A DNA stretch of 64,000 bases from Pseudomonas chlororaphis (GCF_001921865.1 NZ_MSCT01000020.1:682001-746000); one strand, 5' to 3'. Positions 1-8,269 are shown, counted from the first letter of the stretch. A program made the numbers and translations. The notes: generated by a model not told the origin, from the sequence alone.

Positions 1-1
1 G

Positions 2-616
2 CTCGAGCGCCAGGTGAAACCGGTTGACGGTACTCAGACTCTGGTTTTTTTGCGCCATGCAGAAAAGCCCAGCCAGGGCCTCGGCCAGTTGAACTGCCAG
101 GGGCTCAACCGCGCCCTGGATCTCGCCACCCTGCTGCCCGAGCGTTTCGGCAAGGCCGACTACGTGTTCGCCGCCAACCCCTCCAGGCATGTCAAGGAAG
201 GCAGCCAGGATCAACGCTATAACTATATCCGCCCACTGATGACGATCAGCCCCAGCGCCATCCACCTCGGCCTACCGGTGAATATCGACTTTGGCGCCAA
301 TGACACTGACGAGTTGGCCGGCGAGCTTCTGAGCGGCAAGTATCACAACGCAACGGTCTACATTGCCTGGTCCCGTGGTTATCTGCCGGAATTGATCAAT
401 GCCGTGGCTGGCAAGGCTCTGGGTGAGGAGCAGATGATTGCCGAGGATTGGCACCGCGATGATTTCGACACGCTCTATGTACTGACTCTGACCTGGCGTG
501 ATGGCAACGCAAAGCTGCTCAGCCGAAGCCTGCCCCAAGGCCTCGACCATGGTGAGCCTGATTGCCCGACCCGACCCGTTGCGACTGCCTGGCTTCCAGA
601 CCGATACCAGGATTAG
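2..616 (+). CDS. Histidine phosphatase family protein (5' end outside window)
   Basis: The protein carries the phosphohistidine signature FLRHAEKP near its visible N-terminus, which is the RHG/RHA motif of the histidine phosphatase (phosphoglycerate mutase-like) superfamily. About 200 residues can be read after a GTG at 14, but the frame stays open to the first base of the window, so the true start and any signal peptide probably lie outside. The substrate cannot be told from sequence. It is separated by about 110 bp from the convergent EAL gene, and nothing ties it to the signalling locus beyond position. Confidence 0.7.
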   Translation, partial: LERQVKPVDGTQTLVFLRHAEKPSQGLGQLNCQGLNRALDLATLLPERFGKADYVFAANPSRHVKEGSQDQRYNYIRPLMTISPSAIHLGLPVNIDFGANDTDELAGELLSGKYHNATVYIAWSRGYLPELINAVAGKALGEEQMIAEDWHRDDFDTLYVLTLTWRDGNAKLLSRSLPQGLDHGEPDCPTRPVATAWLPDRYQD

Positions 617-725
617 TGGCGGCTTACGACGTATAGGGCACGCGGGCGCGATTCGGCTGGCAGTGGCAAGACCTAGCGATCCGCCTCACGTTGGGTTTTC
701 ACCACAACCACCAGACCGTCTCCAG

Positions 726-1970
726 CTATGTCTTATTGGCCATTGCAGTGACGGAACTCAGGTTCCCGATGGCGAGCACGCGCATGAACTCGTCCACCTC
801 CAGAGGCACCGACAGGGCAAAGCCCTGTCCTATACGACACCCCCGCTCAAGCAGCGCGTCAATCTGCCACGAAGATTCAACTCCTTCAGCGACGATATTC
901 AGTTCCATGGTCTGGCCTATCGATATCGCCGCGCAAACCGCCGCACGACAACCGGAGTCATGCTCCATGCCTTGTACGAAGCGACCATCAATTTTGAGTG
1001 TGGAAAATGGCATTTGAGTCAACAAGTCAATCGAAGCAAAGCCACAACCAAAATCATCCATCGCAATCGGGAAACCCCACATGCGCAGACATCCCAACTC
1101 CATCGACAAGGCGAGCCAATCACCCACCGGCACGTCTTCCGTCAACTCGATCGTGAGCAACGAATTAGGAACAGCGGCGTCTTGAAGCTGTCGGCCGAGC
1201 CAGCGACCAATCCCAGCAGTGGACAACGTCTCGGCCGAAGCATTTACGGCAATCGGCACCGCAATACCTCGACGGTACAGTTCACTCAAAAGCGCAATGA
1301 TCCTGGTCACCACCACATGAAAGAGCAGCAGTTCCAATCCGGCCTTGCGCGCTAGCGGCACAAAGGTCGACGGCCCAATAACCCCCTTGGACACATGACT
1401 CCAACGTGCTAACGCTTCGGCGCCTACAATCTCGCCGGTTTCCAGGTCGATTTGCGGTTGCAGCACTATTCTGAAACCGTTATCGGTCATGAGGGCACGC
1501 ACCAGTTCATGCATATTGGGTGCATGATTTTCGCCATACTGAGTTACATCCCCATTGGCTGCACTTTCCACTAGTGCGCTGGCGACATTCAAATCGACAT
1601 TAGCGCTGGACAACGAGAAGAGCAGGACTCTCACACCCGCACGCCCGGCCAAGCGTACATGCCACTCCAGCAATCCGCGCTCTTGTGCGCCGTACCATAT
1701 GACGACAGGCAAGTTCGACAATAGGCATTGCCGCTTGAGGTCAAGCAGCAATGCAGGCAAGGCCAACCCCTCGTCACACTCCACCGAGATCCCACTCAGC
1801 ACAACGTCAAACCGTCGCGTAGCCAGTGCACAGGCCGCCGCACTCAAGGTAGTCACGACCTGCGCCTCGTAGGTGAAAGATGGGGCGCAACCGATGCCGT
1901 CAATTGCCCCCACGATAAGCACCTGTGGCAACGTACTGTCTTGCTCTCCCTGCATCAGACGCGATGGCAT
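726..1970 (-). CDS. EAL-domain protein with degenerate receiver domain (EAL1)
   Basis: A two-domain protein: an N-terminal CheY-like fold (about residues 12-130) and a C-terminal EAL c-di-GMP phosphodiesterase domain (about 155-405). With the ATG at 1970 as start (414 aa; a TTG at 1988 is also in frame), all catalytic landmarks are visible: EAL at 185-187, Asn in the VNAS motif, ELTE, the DD pair at 305-306, Lys in LKID, Glu in the AEGVE loop and Gln in GQG. The enzyme should therefore be able to hydrolyse c-di-GMP to pGpG. The receiver half lacks the phospho-accepting Asp: a Gly follows VVLS where Asp is expected, so it is probably not phosphorylated in the usual way. It lies 97 bp downstream of the hybrid kinase on the same strand and is likely co-transcribed with it. 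It is a clear paralogue of the EAL gene at 5046. Confidence 0.85.
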   Translation of the reverse strand: MPSRLMQGEQDSTLPQVLIVGAIDGIGCAPSFTYEAQVVTTLSAAACALATRRFDVVLSGISVECDEGLALPALLLDLKRQCLLSNLPVVIWYGAQERGLLEWHVRLAGRAGVRVLLFSLSSANVDLNVASALVESAANGDVTQYGENHAPNMHELVRALMTDNGFRIVLQPQIDLETGEIVGAEALARWSHVSKGVIGPSTFVPLARKAGLELLLFHVVVTRIIALLSELYRRGIAVPIAVNASAETLSTAGIGRWLGRQLQDAAVPNSLLTIELTEDVPVGDWLALSMELGCLRMWGFPIAMDDFGCGFASIDLLTQMPFSTLKIDGRFVQGMEHDSGCRAAVCAAISIGQTMELNIVAEGVESSWQIDALLERGCRIGQGFALSVPLEVDEFMRVLAIGNLSSVTAMANKT

Positions 1971-2067
1971 TGTATCTATCCTGTACAAGTAGCGATGCCA
2001 AACACTGTACGTAGGCGTGCAGTGGGCAGACTATCGGAATAGGATTAAAAGATGCTCGATCGCAATC

Positions 2068-4446
2068 TCATGGTGAAGTTCTGTCTGAGACCGACAAGGC
2101 ATAGTGCGCCAACAACTGTTCCAACCGGACCAGGTCAGCCAGTGCAGAGCTGTATGGCCCGACCTTGAACCCGGCCTCCATTGATCTTGCCAACGATGCC
2201 ATATCCGACTGTTCCAATACCGCGAACGCGCCAATCAATCGATGCACCCAATGCGTCGCTTCTTCCATGTCAGCCATTTCAACTGCGACCCGCAGTGCAT
2301 GCACGTCGTCCCATAAGTCCGCGATAGCCGCTCGTTCATCCATAACGAATATAGCTTCGTCGTCGATGTGCGCTACGGGCATATCTGTCCAGAGTTGAAG
2401 TGCATCTCTCAACTTGCCCAGCTTGATGGGCTTCTTCAACACCCCATCCATGCCCGCTTCGAAGCAGGCAATGGTGTGCTCCTCATCGCTCGAGGCAGAG
2501 ATCGCCACAATCGGCACGGGCGCAAGGCTGAGCGACGACTCCACAGCCCGCCACTGGCGGGCCACCTCATAGCCGGAAATACCTGGGAGATCACAGTCCA
2601 ACAGCACGATGTCATAGGCACCCTGCTCAAGCGCAAGCAAGGCCTTATCGCCATCCGGGGCGAGTATCGAATGGCAGCCCAGGGCTTCGAGCTGAGCCTG
2701 GAGGACCACCTGATTGGCGGGCGTATCCTCTACCAGCAAGACCCGAAGCGCGTGCTCTGTCGCCGCCACATCGAATAGTTGCCTGGACATTGCCTGCTCC
2801 TGCAGATGTGCGGGGGCAATGTAGGTATCACAGGGCAACCGTACTGAGACGACAGTACCCTTGCCAAGTTCGCTTTCCAGCTCTATCGAACCGCCCATCA
2901 ACTCCACTAGTTGCCGGCAGATCGTCAAGCCAAGCCCGGTGCCACCAAATTTACGTGCCGTATTCGGGGTAGCCTGGGCGTAGGGATGGAAAAGTCGTTG
3001 AAGAGCTTCGGAGTCTATCCCGATACCCGTATCCACTATACGGATCTGCAATTGATGCTTGGTTAACGGGAGCGCACTGATATCTAACTTAATACTGATC
3101 GTTACGCCGCCTTTAGGCGTGAACTTGATGGCATTCGAGATGAGGTTATGCAAAACCTGCTCTACCCGAAACCTGTCTAACATGAGATGAAACTCGATGG
3201 GATGCTCTTGCATCAGCTCCAACCCAACACCGTTTTGTACCTTAAGCGCCAGCAGATCTACAACGGAATGCGTCAGCTCCATAATGTCCACAGGGCCTAG
3301 ATCAAGTTGTAACCGCCCAGCTTCCAGCTTGGAGATATCCAGAACATCATCCAATAGATACAGTAGGTTCTCCGCACCGCTGGAAGCTACAGCCAGTAAA
3401 CGATGAGACTCCTCTGGCAGCTCAGTACGCTGCATCAGCAACTCCATTGAGGCGAGAATGGCGTTCATCGGTGAGCGAATCTCGTGGCTAAGCACGGCCA
3501 GAAACATCGTTTTCTCTTTCTCGCTGCGCATAGCCAGGCGCCGCTGCTGCCTGGCCTGAATCGCAAATCCGGCAATCAGCAATAGCCCAATCAAGGCCAG
3601 TACCATGTGTATGCTGTAATAGCGAAATATTATTGCCAGCGATGGCCTGCCATAGTTGGTCGACTCGAGCTGACGGTGCTCCATTTCATCGATTTGGTCG
3701 GCGGTCAAGGATGCCAGCGCCTTGTCGATGATACGGTGCAAGATCGGCAAGTCGCGTCGTACAGCCATGGAGAGCTCCATCGGTAAACGGGCTATTCCAC
3801 CGGAGACATACAACTCTTCATCATAATCGCTTCGCAAATAAGGCAGCAGCGCAGGTGCAATATCTATTGCAGCCTCGGCCCTCCCTTCAATGACCGCGAT
3901 TAGAGAGTCTTCGGGAGTTCGCGTTCCAAGGATTTTGACATTTGGGTAGAGCGCTCTGATGGCGGTATCGTATGAACTGTTCTCCTTGACAGCGACAACC
4001 TGCCCATCCAATCGATGTAAATCGAATACCGCCCGACTATCTTTCCGCGCGACAATTATCGTAGTTCCCATGTAATAGGCATTCGTGAAGATGGCGGCAT
4101 TGACAATCGATTGCGGCGCAAACATCTGCATTATCCCTGGAAGTACATCCACCTCACCCCGCTGAAACTTCTCTATCCTCTCCCTCCCGACTCCGCTATC
4201 GGGCACGGGCTCAAAGCGAAGGCCTGTGCTGTGCTCGATGACGGAGATGTACTCGGACACCAGCCCCATGACTTGACCGTCCTCCACATACTGGAGCGGC
4301 TTCCAGTTAGGCTCGACAGCCATACGAACGACTGGGTGCGCAGCAATCCAGGCGCGCTCCTCCTGAGTCAGATCCAGGTGTTGGGAGAGTGCTGGCGGCA
4401 ACCAGGCAAATAAAACGGCGGGCCAAAGCGCTGCTCTCCATTTCAT
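2068..4446 (-). CDS. BvgS/EvgS-like hybrid sensor histidine kinase
   Basis: An inner-membrane hybrid kinase of 792 residues. In order: signal peptide (about 1-21), one periplasmic solute-binding (Venus flytrap, SBP_bac_3) domain (about 28-265), one transmembrane helix (about 278-298), a HisKA domain with SHEIRSP and phospho-accepting His321, a HATPase_c domain (N box around 438, DTGIGI at 472, GGTGLGL at 501), a receiver with phospho-accepting Asp617, and a C-terminal Hpt-like segment with His735 in HRLIGA. This is a complete His-Asp-His relay as in BvgS and EvgS, but the protein is shorter: those have two flytrap domains, and BvgS also has a PAS domain. Its ATG overlaps by 4 bp the stop of a response-regulator remnant, the signature of an ancestral regulator-kinase operon. 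The likely working partner is the intact regulator at 6535. The ligand is unknown. Confidence 0.9.
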   Translation of the reverse strand: MKWRAALWPAVLFAWLPPALSQHLDLTQEERAWIAAHPVVRMAVEPNWKPLQYVEDGQVMGLVSEYISVIEHSTGLRFEPVPDSGVGRERIEKFQRGEVDVLPGIMQMFAPQSIVNAAIFTNAYYMGTTIIVARKDSRAVFDLHRLDGQVVAVKENSSYDTAIRALYPNVKILGTRTPEDSLIAVIEGRAEAAIDIAPALLPYLRSDYDEELYVSGGIARLPMELSMAVRRDLPILHRIIDKALASLTADQIDEMEHRQLESTNYGRPSLAIIFRYYSIHMVLALIGLLLIAGFAIQARQQRRLAMRSEKEKTMFLAVLSHEIRSPMNAILASMELLMQRTELPEESHRLLAVASSGAENLLYLLDDVLDISKLEAGRLQLDLGPVDIMELTHSVVDLLALKVQNGVGLELMQEHPIEFHLMLDRFRVEQVLHNLISNAIKFTPKGGVTISIKLDISALPLTKHQLQIRIVDTGIGIDSEALQRLFHPYAQATPNTARKFGGTGLGLTICRQLVELMGGSIELESELGKGTVVSVRLPCDTYIAPAHLQEQAMSRQLFDVAATEHALRVLLVEDTPANQVVLQAQLEALGCHSILAPDGDKALLALEQGAYDIVLLDCDLPGISGYEVARQWRAVESSLSLAPVPIVAISASSDEEHTIACFEAGMDGVLKKPIKLGKLRDALQLWTDMPVAHIDDEAIFVMDERAAIADLWDDVHALRVAVEMADMEEATHWVHRLIGAFAVLEQSDMASLARSMEAGFKVGPYSSALADLVRLEQLLAHYALSVSDRTSP

Positions 4447-4643
4447 GGCATTTGCAACGCGTACTTGAGTTCAAAAAACTCAATATAGGAGGCTGCTCCC
4501 ACCTTGCGAAATGCCCTCGCCTTCTGGGGGCTGATGGCTTTTGCGCTACGGTCTATTTTTTTTGCGATTTCTCTCACAGCCATGCCTCTTGGAAAGCAGC
4601 GGATGACCTCACAGTTTTTGATCGCCCCCCCTGACGCGATCAA
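4443..4643 (-). pseudogene. Remnant of a LuxR-type response regulator (HTH end only)
   Basis: From about 4610 down to the stop, the translation reads as the C-terminal LuxR-type helix-turn-helix of a response regulator. It aligns without gaps to the end of the intact regulator at 6535, sharing EVIRC, GM, EIA, RS, QKA and AFRK. The receiver domain and the start of the HTH are missing: upstream sequence in all three frames shows no LLDDH, LLLD or LSxRE motif. The recognition-helix region also carries changes (AISPQK in place of TISTQK), including a helix-breaking Pro. The stop codon overlaps the kinase ATG (ATGA), preserving the translational coupling of the ancestral operon. It could still be expressed as a short HTH peptide of up to 66 aa, but I infer a decayed gene. 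Confidence 0.7.
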
Positions 4644-5045
4644 TACTCTTGTTGGCGGCCTTAGCCCCGGTCGTTAGTACAATATCGGCAAACAATAAGC
4701 GCAGCCAGGCGAATTGGAATGACGTGTGGGCATCCAAACAACGATCTTCTCTCCATCGCCTGGAGTCGATCACCCACCCCAGCAAAGCCCGATTCGCACC
4801 GAGCCTTGTGTGTTGAGCTTGCGGCTTACCAACGATAGCCCGAACAACTATTGGCCGCTTTGGTCAGTCTGTTGCCGACGCTGGTGAGGGTACGCTGACA
4901 TTATTGCTATTGCTGCGGCCTTTTTACGTGGTCCATCGCGCCACCGATACCGGAATAGTCCTAAAAAGCCGCCAGGCACCTAGAGCTACAAATAGGCGCC
5001 AAGTGCCATCTCACATAATTTTTAGGAGCAATCCTATAGAGCGCG
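4644..5045. other. Divergent intergenic region of the signalling locus
   Basis: About 400 bp without a credible gene, lying between the regulator remnant/kinase arm (minus) and the EAL2/regulator arm (plus). It must hold promoters for both directions. It is visibly more AT-rich than the neighbouring genes. It contains the palindromic site at 5021-5038 and a weaker half-site TCCTAAA at 4959-4965. Part of it may be the scar left by loss of the 5' portion of the response-regulator gene, but no remaining coding similarity was recognised. Confidence 0.5.
5021..5038. promoter_or_regulatory. Candidate operator TTTAGGA-N4-TCCTATA
   Basis: The sequence TTTAGGAGCAATCCTATA is a near-perfect inverted repeat of 7-bp arms with a 4-bp spacer. 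It matches the perfect palindrome upstream of the adhesin in arm sequence and spacing. Inverted heptads of this kind resemble the sites bound by BvgA and EvgA, the LuxR-type partners of BvgS/EvgS kinases. A second, weaker copy (only the TCCTAAA arm is good) lies at 4948-4965, centred 73 bp away, close to seven helical turns. The site ends 7 bp before the ATG at 5046, which makes that ATG suspicious as the EAL2 start. Confidence 0.45.
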
Positions 5046-6392
5046 ATGCTGGGGCATTGCTTAAATGCTTATCACGGCAATCATCAAGCGACCCTCAAGT
5101 TGAAAAACTCGCCCCCCAACCCCGCACCTAACTCCCGAATCAGCCTGGTCATATTAAGCCGCGACAAACAGTACGCATTGCGCATGACCGAGCGCCTCAG
5201 CGGTAGCGATCTTTTCCATATCGAACACGTCGAATCGTTGAGTAACCTGCGCCTGCGCAAGCAACCTGTCGACATCGTTATGGCCGAAATTCATGCGGAC
5301 CAGGCCGATAGCCTGATGCTCCCGTGCTGGGTTAGCGAGCTTAACGCCTCGGACCGGTTACGCAGGGCTCCACATATTGTCTGGACGATACAAACCAGCA
5401 CGCCTGACAATGCGATTTCGCTGGTCGCCGGCATCGAGCATGACCGGATGGATACCATCAATGACATTCCCAGCGCCGCCCTGGAATCGCATGCCAGCCT
5501 AACTAGAGCCTCAGGCATTCAAGTCGAGATTGTCGCCGAGAATCATCCCGATCAATTACTGCGGGTACTCGAAAAACTTGCCAGTACCGAACACTCGGAC
5601 CCCATCCTGTTGCAATCCAAAAAGTTGGAGCTCTTGCTCAGCGAAGATGATGTCGTATCCGTGGTGACCACAGGGGACGATTTGCGGGTGATGCTGCAGC
5701 CACAGTACGACCTGGCAAACCATCGGGTGGTCGGTGCCGAAGCACTGATACGCTGGCGACATCCACTCCACGGCGACATACCCTTGTCGATACTGATCCC
5801 GATGGTCGACAAGCTAGGGCTAGACCTGTTGCTGTTCAGCTATATCGAGAAGACCGTGATCGAGATCCTCGGCATCCTCGATCGCCAAAACATAGACATT
5901 CCCATCGCGATTAACGCATCGGCCCGCACGCTCTGTGCTGCCGGACTGGCTACCCGACTGGCAGCCAAGATGCACAAGGCCGGGTTGCCCACCCGGCGAT
6001 TGAAGATCGAGTTGACCGAACAAATGACCCCTGACAACGAGCTGGCGCTGTCGGCATCCATCATGACGCTGCGAGCAAAGGGCTTCCTGATTTCCCTCGG
6101 CGATTTCGCTGCCGGTGCCGCAACCCTGGCTCTGCTGGCGCACATCCCCTTCGATGAAATGAAAATCGACGGAAAGCTAGTCAGGGCAGCGGGACAATCT
6201 CCACAATCGAGCGAGATCATTTCCGGCATCGTCAGCCTTGCCAGCCTTTTCAACTTGAACCTGGTGACTGGGGGCATTGAGGATCGATCCAGCATCGAAC
6301 TGCTCAACCGCTTGGGCTGCAGCACCGGACAAGGATTCGCCCTGGCACACCCGCTGGAGCAGGATGAGTTTCTGAACCTTGTGGCGCGATAG
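5046..6392 (+). CDS. Degenerate EAL-domain protein with degenerate receiver (EAL2)
   Basis: Same layout as the EAL protein at 726: receiver-like N-terminus (about 30-150) and EAL domain (about 205-448). The EAL motif (232-234), VNAS-type Asn290, ELTE, Lys373 and GQG are kept. Two key positions are lost: the first Asp of the DDFG metal motif is Gly352, and the catalytic Glu of the AEGVE loop is Gly409 (VTGGIE). Hydrolysis of c-di-GMP is therefore unlikely; binding or a protein-interaction role is more plausible. The receiver has Glu81 at the usual phospho-Asp position. The first ATG gives 448 aa but sits 7 bp after a candidate operator; an in-frame TTG at 5100 gives an N-terminus more like the paralogue. 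It probably forms a transcription unit with the regulator at 6535. Confidence 0.8.
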   Translation: MLGHCLNAYHGNHQATLKLKNSPPNPAPNSRISLVILSRDKQYALRMTERLSGSDLFHIEHVESLSNLRLRKQPVDIVMAEIHADQADSLMLPCWVSELNASDRLRRAPHIVWTIQTSTPDNAISLVAGIEHDRMDTINDIPSAALESHASLTRASGIQVEIVAENHPDQLLRVLEKLASTEHSDPILLQSKKLELLLSEDDVVSVVTTGDDLRVMLQPQYDLANHRVVGAEALIRWRHPLHGDIPLSILIPMVDKLGLDLLLFSYIEKTVIEILGILDRQNIDIPIAINASARTLCAAGLATRLAAKMHKAGLPTRRLKIELTEQMTPDNELALSASIMTLRAKGFLISLGDFAAGAATLALLAHIPFDEMKIDGKLVRAAGQSPQSSEIISGIVSLASLFNLNLVTGGIEDRSSIELLNRLGCSTGQGFALAHPLEQDEFLNLVAR

Positions 6393-6534
6393 TGCACGGC
6401 TAGAGCCTGCGCACAACCGTTGCAGGAGCAGATGTGTCTGCACCTAAAAAACTCTCGATCAGACGCCAGTAACGGCTATTCTCATGACTTAGTCTTTGGG
6501 TCGACTGGTCCATACCGAGCGCCGTCTAACAACC

Positions 6535-7194
6535 ATGAAGCCTGTACGCGTTGCATTACTTGACGACCATGCCGTCGTTCGCCAAGGCCTTGTCAGCCAC
6601 CTCGGCGGCACCCCCGGTATAGCAATCGTCGGAATATATAAAAACAGCCGCGAGCTGATGCGAGACATGCCTACGGTGCCCGCCGATGTCCTTTTGCTGG
6701 ATTTCGTTCTCGGCCGTGACGAGCTCGATGGCGTCTCGCTCATCCGCGCCTTGCAAGTACGCTTCCCTGCCTGCCGGATACTAGTGCTGTCAACCCAGAA
6801 CGACTCGGCCACCGTGTCGCTGGCGCTGCGGGTTGGCGCGCGCGGATTCATTGGCAAGGATGAAGACCTGTCAGGCCTCGCCAAGGCGATCCGAATGGTT
6901 GCTTCCGGGGCCATTTACCTGAGCGCAGAAGCCTCTTACAAAGTGGCAGACGCCATCCAGCAGATTAACGAGCCCCCTCAACTGATTAGCGATAACGCTC
7001 TGCAACTTGCGGTACTGTCGGCGCGCGAGCAGGAAGTGATCCGCTGCTATCTCGACGGCATGACCATCACGGAGATCGCCGAGAAGTTCAACCGCAGCAT
7101 CAAGACCATCAGCACACAAAAGGCCACTGCGTTCCGCAAGCTGGGGATAACCTCCAACAATGGCCTGTTCAAGATCATGAAAACGCTAGAGTAG
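6535..7194 (+). CDS. LuxR/NarL-type response regulator (BvgA/EvgA-like)
   Basis: A 219-residue two-domain regulator. The receiver begins with LLDDH (acidic pocket at 10-11) and has phospho-accepting Asp56 in LLLD. The C-terminal LuxR-type helix-turn-helix spans about 153-196 (LSAREQEVI ... KTISTQKATAF). All conserved parts appear intact, unlike the fragment at 4443. By family it should dimerise on phosphorylation and bind short inverted repeats. The nearby hybrid kinase ends in an Hpt-like domain and is the obvious phosphodonor. ATG at 6535 was chosen because the conserved receiver start follows at once; an in-frame ATG 39 bp upstream adds a non-conserved stretch. The Shine-Dalgarno sequence is weak. 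Confidence 0.88.
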   Translation: MKPVRVALLDDHAVVRQGLVSHLGGTPGIAIVGIYKNSRELMRDMPTVPADVLLLDFVLGRDELDGVSLIRALQVRFPACRILVLSTQNDSATVSLALRVGARGFIGKDEDLSGLAKAIRMVASGAIYLSAEASYKVADAIQQINEPPQLISDNALQLAVLSAREQEVIRCYLDGMTITEIAEKFNRSIKTISTQKATAFRKLGITSNNGLFKIMKTLE

Positions 7195-7364
7195 TTTACA
7201 TAACGCTCACGCATGCCCACATGACGCCACATACCTACGGCCATGGAAAAAGGCATGAACGTGCGGAGCGTTTAAATAAGTTTCTAAAGGCAGGCCTGCA
7301 AGTCATTCTCGGTGAGCTTTTTTGTGAACTACAATTTTTCACTATTCTGAAAAGAAAAAATCAT

Positions 7365-7787
7365 ATGCCAAAAGAAATCGAATACGCCAAAACGGCAGAA
7401 GACTTTTTCTCCGTCGCGGCAAAAAACTTCACCTCACTCAACGTCGGAGCGGCGCTGGAGTTATTTCACACCGACTGCATCATGGTTGATGTAACGGGCA
7501 CGCTTCATCGCGGCAAGGACGCTATTGCACTTGAGTTGGAAAAGTTCTTCAGCCTTGGCCTTCCAATACACTCTACTAGACGAAACTTGTTTGTATCCGG
7601 CGATATGGCCCTGCAAGTTTCTGATTGGCGTCTTCGCGGTACAACCAAGGATGGAACGGAAATAGATATTGGAGGAACTGCAACCGACGTTTTATGCCGT
7701 AGGCATGACGGCATCTGGCGCTACATCATCGATAATCCATTTGGAGTTCTTGACCGGGGAGACGTTCTGCCCCAGGAACTGCCCTGA
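7365..7787 (+). CDS. NTF2/SnoaL-like small protein
   Basis: A 140-residue protein whose pattern fits the NTF2-like fold (SnoaL/DUF4440 group): an N-terminal helix with FFSVAAKNF and a following acidic region, a central HxGKDAI segment, then beta strands ending in WRYIIDNPFG. Members of this fold may be enzymes, binding proteins or partners of kinases; no catalytic set can be assigned here. The ATG at 7365 follows an A-rich stretch rather than a clear Shine-Dalgarno. It lies 170 bp after the response regulator and about 510 bp before the adhesin on the same strand, so it may belong to the same regulon, but this is only positional. Confidence 0.6.
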   Translation: MPKEIEYAKTAEDFFSVAAKNFTSLNVGAALELFHTDCIMVDVTGTLHRGKDAIALELEKFFSLGLPIHSTRRNLFVSGDMALQVSDWRLRGTTKDGTEIDIGGTATDVLCRRHDGIWRYIIDNPFGVLDRGDVLPQELP

Positions 7788-8147
7788 ACAGTAATGTTCA
7801 ACCGATAATGAAGAAAGCGTCGAAATGACGCACGAGCCTCTGTCTGTCAGTTTCCCAAGTGCCATTGACATCCATGACCAGCTCCCAGTCCTGAACGGGG
7901 TAACACTGGTGTCAATAACCAGTCGGACCTGACCGCCAGCAATAATCATTTTGCCCACGCTTTTGCTTGAGAAGTTCCGCTGCCTTGTCCGAGTGCACAT
8001 CACCGGGACTCAAGCCTCTGTTTGACCAACCACCTCTGCCCCCACCGAAAGAGCAATATTGCGCGCGTGCAAGAGCATATGGCCACGCTGTATTCCCTTG
8101 ATGTGGAACGAGCAGCGCTCCCAGGTTTTTTCATCAAACTGACGGCA

Positions 8148-8172
8148 TCCTAAATTTAGGAGTACTCCTAAA
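8148..8172. promoter_or_regulatory. Candidate operator cluster upstream of the adhesin
   Basis: Three 7-bp half-sites in a row. TCCTAAA (8148-8154) abuts TTTAGGA (8155-8161), giving a perfect 14-bp palindrome. The latter pairs across GTAC with TCCTAAA (8166-8172), giving a perfect 18-bp palindrome, TTTAGGAGTACTCCTAAA. The second palindrome has the same arms and spacer length as the site at 5021-5038. A related heptad, TTTCTTA, follows at 8177-8183. The cluster is 129 bp upstream of the adhesin start, a suitable position for an activator. I infer binding by the response regulator at 6535. Confidence 0.55.
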
Positions 8173-8240
8173 GATTTTTCTTACCAAACTAGCCAGCATT
8201 CACTCTGGATCGCTTCATGTCGCTTGCGGGCCATCTGCAA

Positions 8241-8269
8241 TTGGCAGTGTGGTGCGTTGAATCTTTAGT
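8241..8269 (+). promoter_or_regulatory. Possible sigma-70-type promoter of the adhesin
   Basis: TTGGCA at 8241-8246 and TTTAGT at 8264-8269 are separated by 17 bp. The -35-like box is fair and the -10-like box poor, as is usual for activated promoters. TATTTAT at 8273-8279 could be an alternative -10. This is a weak, pattern-only call. Confidence 0.22.

Noticed and set aside
7692..8003. A 103-codon minus-strand frame upstream of the adhesin
   Set aside because: It overlaps the NTF2-like gene by about 95 bp, shows no recognised motif and has no convincing ribosome site.
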